Source of the DNA: Bacteroidota bacterium
Lineage (GTDB): Bacteria; Bacteroidota; Bacteroidia; Flavobacteriales; Flavobacteriaceae
Direction of reading: 5' to 3'
Length of the DNA stretch: 10,044 nucleotides
NCBI GenBank assembly: GCA_024278565.1
Contig: JAJRSY010000104.1
Location: forward strand, 1 to 10,044
This document shows, piece after piece, positions 7,189-10,044 of the stretch. The position numbers and the translations under genes are program-made. The notes below the pieces were generated by a model. That model was given only the letters and a program-made list of their open reading frames with translations, made no database searches and was not told where the DNA came from. Numbering within the stretch: the stretch's first letter is position 1; each line of letters starts with the position of its first letter.

Positions 7189-7196
7189 TAAAAGTA
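7189..7196 (-). promoter_or_regulatory. Candidate -7 box for the receptor operon
   Basis: On the minus strand TACTTTTA matches seven of eight positions of TAnnTTTG and ends 16 bp before the first ATG of the operon. No good -33 TTTG is seen at normal spacing; the expected place falls close to the left end of the repeat element at 7229. The short distance to the ATG fits the short leaders seen in flavobacteria. This is a weak call. Confidence 0.25.
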
Positions 7197-7286
7197 GCTA
7201 AATCAATAGGCAATTTTTAAGTTACATAGAGCCTGTTTTGAAATATCTCGATTATTTTCTTATACCCTCTTTCTGCGCATAACTTC

Positions 7287-7328
7287 GTTAAAATTTTAAA
7301 CCGTAGCGATGCTATGCTTGAAAATTTT
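7287..7328. repeat. 42-bp conserved palindromic core (copy 2)
   Basis: Second copy of the core at 272-313, 40 of 42 identical, in the same orientation. The central TAGC-GAT-GCTA and both AAAATTTT arms are kept. Confidence 0.75.
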
Positions 7329-7331
7329 TCT

Positions 7332-7386
7332 TCGCCTAAAGGCGAGGGATTTTCCCCCAGAAAGATACATTAAAAATTTTGTATCT
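7332..7386. repeat. Three consecutive hairpins in copy 2, possible acylase terminator
   Basis: Three adjacent inverted repeats: TCGCC-TAAA-GGCGA (7332-7345), GGGA-TTT-TCCC (7346-7356), and AGATACA with TGTATCT around a 10-base AT loop (7363-7369 and 7380-7386). On the minus strand, the transcript of the acylase would meet the third hairpin first, about 54 bases past its stop, followed by TTCTGG rather than a long T-run. Termination is plausible but not clear-cut. None of the three occurs in copy 1. Confidence 0.45.
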
Positions 7387-7439
7387 GTAAAAGCAATATG
7401 TTCTTGGACAATACAAATATTTAGAAACAGTCTTGAGAA

Positions 7440-9833
7440 TTAGTCAGGCCTTAAAACCAAAACCGACTCCGTCTTTTCAGCAATCTCCTCCTTGTTCATC
7501 ATCATCTTTCGAAACTCACCATTAATGAACATCTCTGCCTGATCTTTATAATGTTTGCTAAAAGGATTGCCTGATTGCCCTGTAGGCAGAATACTGATGC
7601 TGTTCTCGACATCAGAAAAATCAATGACCCTTCTTGTCGATGGGCCTGAACCTACTTTATAAAACCCACTTTCGGTGTAACCAAAACTCATATTATTGAT
7701 AACCTCCCTAGTGCCGTTTACCGAAAAGGGGCCTACGTTAAAAAAAGAGCGCAAAGCCGCTACCTTACCTATAGGGTGTTCGTGCTCCAAAGTGTGCACC
7801 TTATCCCATGTCCATTTTGAGGTATCTGAACCGAAATCTTTTTCCAAAGATGCCAGGGCCTCTAATAGGGCGGTTTGAACGATTTCTTTGTTTGTTTCCA
7901 CCTTCTCTTTTGTCTTGATATTATCTGACCATACCGAATTGGTACTAGCGGCCATGGGCGCGATCAACCTTCTGTGAAAGGTCGTACCTAAAAACTGCCC
8001 GAACATCTCTTCACCCAATTCGTCGGCAAAGGTGTTCTTGAGAAAAAAATAGACCCACCTATGAAAAATAGTGGCCTCTATGCTTTCCTTCGGATAATCT
8101 CCCTGCCAATCATTGAGCTGATCCAAAATCTTCAAATGATCAATACTGAGTTCTTTGACATCTAAATGATTCATTAAATCGGTAACAATAGAAGGGTTTA
8201 CCGAAGAGGTAACATCGGTAATCATTTCAGCAACTTCCTCTCGGCTCCAATCACTTTTTGAATCCAAGAGCTGTACGATACGTTTGGCCCTGTTTTCAGG
8301 TAAATAATAGCCTGGGTACAACATTCCCGCAATCGAATCGGGTTGGTTGTTCGCCGAGTACACATAGTGCCAGGGTGGGTTGATCGCCTGTGGATTCTCA
8401 GAAAAATCGAGGTATTCGGTAGGTCTCCATGAATCGGCACCCTCCCCAATGATAAATTTGGTATGTACACTATCGGGAATATGGAATAATTTTGCCGCGG
8501 CCCACCAAGCCACATTGCCCTCGGCATCACCATACATGATATTCAGTCCTGGGGCATGTAGCTCATGAAGGGCGGTTTCAAACTCGGTAATATTCTTGGC
8601 ATGACCAATACCATACAGAATGTCCATCATTTTAATTTCTTCTTTGGTATAGATCCATGACAAGCTTATGGGCCGTTCACCGCTGACTTGCTTCGCTATA
8701 TCATTTACCACAGGACCACGGTTCGTTCTTTTATAGCTAAATGCTACCGCCTCTTTACCCTTGACCTTGATTGATTTTGAGACGATATCGTAGGTGCCCC
8801 ACCCATCTGCGGTCTTGTATTTAGTACTATCGGTAGGATGGGTTGTCTCATAATAAAAATCGACATCATCGTTTTCAAACATCGTCATACCATAGGCCGT
8901 TTTTCTATCATGCCCCAAAAGGGGAAACGGTACACCTGCCAAGTGATGCCCATATTTTTCATAGGTAGGTGTAACAATATGTGCCTCGTACCAAACCGAT
9001 GGCTGGGCAAAACCGATATGCGGATCGTTGGCAAAGATCACTTTTCCGTTTTTTGTTTTTTCGGGGGCAATCACCCAACCGTTGCTGCCCTCGAACAGGG
9101 GAATGGAAATTTCTCCCAGAGCAGCTGTCAACATTGCGGTAATGTTGTTTTGAATAGAGTCTGAAACCTTCTTATTATGGTTCTTGATCCACGTGGTATT
9201 CGGGCTTACATCAATCTGAAGGTCTTTTAAATACTCCATTCCCAATTTATCTTTGATATTGGTCAAAAGGGGGTCCGTCTTATGTGCTGCGGCAAAACTA
9301 AAGGCCATATACCCCATTGTATTATAGACATCCTTCAAGGTAAACGGTTCTTTTTCAATACCGGTAAGGTAAAACTCTATTGGGGTCGGTCCCTTTTCAA
9401 TAAATTGATTTACTCCATCAATATAGGCTTCTGAAAGCCGAACAGGCTCAGAGTCGTAATCAAGTTGGGCAACGGTCTTGGCAGTGGACTCATCTATACC
9501 CAACGAGAGAAAGAACTTATCGGTACCCAATAAATCAGGGCCAAAAACCTCAGAAAGGCCTCCACTACCAATACGTCTTAAAAGTTCCATCTGCCATAAA
9601 CGATCTTGGGCATGCACATAGCCCAAGGCACGAAAGGCATCATTTTCATTTTTTCCGTAGATATGCGGAATGCCATAGGTGTCATAATAAACAGTTACTT
9701 CCCCTGAAAGGTGTTGCAACTGCTTTTCACCATCGTAGTCGGGTTTTAGGGTATATATAAATAATGCTATGGCAATGGCCAAAACACCAAGAACGATTAA
9801 GAGAACCTTGGCTGTTTTTTTGATTTTTTTCAA
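7440..9833 (-). CDS. Penicillin acylase family protein (Ntn amidohydrolase), membrane-anchored
   Basis: 797 residues, a normal length for the family. It begins with a basic stretch and one hydrophobic segment (about 8-28), which is an uncleaved anchor or export signal that places the enzyme in the periplasm. Family landmarks: GIPHIYGKNENDAFRALGYV and QDRLWQME near 54-82; FEGSNGWV, where Ser250 would become the N-terminal nucleophile of the beta chain after autocleavage at Gly249-Ser250; FANDPHIGF near 268; RTNRGPVVND with Gly373; and YSANNQPDS with Asn495/496, the usual oxyanion-hole Asn. All expected catalytic features are present. The family hydrolyses amides such as beta-lactam side chains, N-acyl-homoserine lactones or other acyl-amino compounds; the substrate cannot be told here. 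The start codon is TTG: no in-frame ATG lies between the upstream stop and Met82, and MKKIKKTAK gives a proper export signal. Confidence 0.95.
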   Translation of the reverse strand: MKKIKKTAKVLLIVLGVLAIAIALFIYTLKPDYDGEKQLQHLSGEVTVYYDTYGIPHIYGKNENDAFRALGYVHAQDRLWQMELLRRIGSGGLSEVFGPDLLGTDKFFLSLGIDESTAKTVAQLDYDSEPVRLSEAYIDGVNQFIEKGPTPIEFYLTGIEKEPFTLKDVYNTMGYMAFSFAAAHKTDPLLTNIKDKLGMEYLKDLQIDVSPNTTWIKNHNKKVSDSIQNNITAMLTAALGEISIPLFEGSNGWVIAPEKTKNGKVIFANDPHIGFAQPSVWYEAHIVTPTYEKYGHHLAGVPFPLLGHDRKTAYGMTMFENDDVDFYYETTHPTDSTKYKTADGWGTYDIVSKSIKVKGKEAVAFSYKRTNRGPVVNDIAKQVSGERPISLSWIYTKEEIKMMDILYGIGHAKNITEFETALHELHAPGLNIMYGDAEGNVAWWAAAKLFHIPDSVHTKFIIGEGADSWRPTEYLDFSENPQAINPPWHYVYSANNQPDSIAGMLYPGYYLPENRAKRIVQLLDSKSDWSREEVAEMITDVTSSVNPSIVTDLMNHLDVKELSIDHLKILDQLNDWQGDYPKESIEATIFHRWVYFFLKNTFADELGEEMFGQFLGTTFHRRLIAPMAASTNSVWSDNIKTKEKVETNKEIVQTALLEALASLEKDFGSDTSKWTWDKVHTLEHEHPIGKVAALRSFFNVGPFSVNGTREVINNMSFGYTESGFYKVGSGPSTRRVIDFSDVENSISILPTGQSGNPFSKHYKDQAEMFINGEFRKMMMNKEEIAEKTESVLVLRPD

Positions 9834-9850
9834 GTTGTATGGGTTTGATT

Positions 9851-9858
9851 TAAAGATA
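9851..9858 (-). promoter_or_regulatory. Candidate -7 box for the acylase gene
   Basis: TATCTTTA on the minus strand, ending 17 bp before the TTG start, fits TAnnTTTG at seven of eight positions and is identical to the octamer upstream of comM. No convincing -33 element is seen. If real, it makes the acylase independent of the gene to its right. Confidence 0.3.
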
Positions 9859-9875
9859 GGTCAATTTGGGAAATT

Positions 9876-9905
9876 AAAAAACTGTCTGTTGGCAGGTATC
9901 CAGAC
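9876..9905 (-). terminator. Hairpin plus T-run between upstream gene end and acylase
   Basis: On the minus strand GTCTG (9905-9901) pairs with CAGAC (9888-9884) around a 12-base loop, followed by AG and six Ts (9881-9876). AAAA before the stem can extend pairing with the T-run. This is a classic but short intrinsic terminator, about 80 bases past the TAA at 9984-9986. The loop and stem include a string resembling the 3' end of cobalamin riboswitches, discussed in the findings. Confidence 0.45.
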
Positions 9906-9983
9906 TTTTCACATCTTTCGGTATAAGAACACCAAGGCTCAAAACATCAATGGCCAATGACAGCTTGTTGTAGCCCTTCTTTT

Positions 9984-10044
9984 TTATTTGGTAAGCGTTC
10001 TAAACCTATCCAAACCCGAATTCAACCATTTTTTATAGGAATCC
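9984..10044 (-). CDS. Possible C-terminal end of an unidentified gene (partial)
   Basis: The minus strand is open from the window edge to TAA at 9986-9984 and reads DSYKKWLNSGLDRFRTLTK. The composition is protein-like, and it is the only minus-strand frame open to the edge. Nineteen codons are too few to identify a family or to exclude chance. A hairpin with T-run follows about 80 bp on, as expected after a gene end. Confidence 0.35.
   Translation of the reverse strand, partial: DSYKKWLNSGLDRFRTLTK

Larger units (their letters stand above)
7229..7434. mobile_element. MITE-like element, copy 2 (degraded right end)
   Basis: A 206-bp relative of the element at 139-374 in the same orientation. 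The left end GAGCCTGTTTTGAAATAT matches copy 1 with one change in the first 18 bp. The 42-bp core follows at 7287-7328. The right end (CTAAATA-like arm ending at CAGTCTT) pairs with the left at only 12 of 16 positions, and no target duplication is visible (ATA against GAG). The right half differs from copy 1 and holds three hairpins. The element fills the gap between the acylase stop (7440) and the receptor operon, with its left end 56 bp upstream of the operon's first ATG. It has no open frame of note. It could be an older copy or a recombinant with another family member. Confidence 0.7.

Noticed and set aside
9884..9960. TPP riboswitch, suggested by CTGGATA followed by GCCA on the minus strand
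   Set aside because: The diagnostic CTGAGA and ACCTGAT boxes are absent at the required places.
9957..10044. Plus-strand open frame from ATG at 9957 to the window edge
   Set aside because: Its translation is not protein-like (MTACCSPSF...), while the minus strand of the same DNA is, and the neighbouring genes are all on the minus strand.

Overview
The window comes from a member of the Bacteroidota, most likely a marine-type flavobacterium (Flavobacteriaceae). The basis is a STN/carboxypeptidase-regulatory/plug TonB receptor directly followed by a DUF4249 lipoprotein, AT-rich intergenic DNA, very weak Shine-Dalgarno signals and TAnnTTTG-like -7 boxes. This is an inference; no single base string fixes the genus. 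All recognisable genes are on the minus strand, so the reading order runs from high to low coordinates.

Right to left: (i) 9984-10044, possible last 19 codons of a gene cut by the window edge, then a hairpin plus T-run. (ii) 7440-9833, a penicillin-acylase-family N-terminal nucleophile hydrolase with an N-terminal membrane anchor and a TTG start. (iii) 7229-7434, a non-coding repeat element (copy 2). (iv) 7172 to 565, a tight four-gene operon: a small secreted protein of unknown function, a TonB-dependent outer-membrane receptor (ATGA overlap), a DUF4249 lipoprotein (5 bp gap), and a secreted MG2/carboxypeptidase-regulatory/plug-like protein (10 bp gap). (v) 139-374, a second repeat element (copy 1) with perfect 17-bp terminal inverted repeats and a TAA target duplication. 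(vi) 1-117, the first 39 codons of comM/yifB, whose start codon lies 21 bp from the element.

The four operon products look like one cell-envelope unit: a TonB-driven gated channel, a surface or periplasmic lipoprotein partner, and two exported accessory proteins. The substrate cannot be read from the sequence. The acylase is probably a separate transcription unit that cleaves amide bonds in the periplasm.

The most interesting signals are in the non-coding DNA. Two related MITE-like elements lie in the same orientation, 7 kb apart, each just upstream of a minus-strand start codon, and together they bracket the whole receptor operon. Copy 1 appears to have landed between comM and its promoter. 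Copy 2 is degraded at one end and carries three consecutive hairpins absent from copy 1. A weaker, more speculative signal is a string upstream of the acylase that resembles the 3' end of cobalamin riboswitches.
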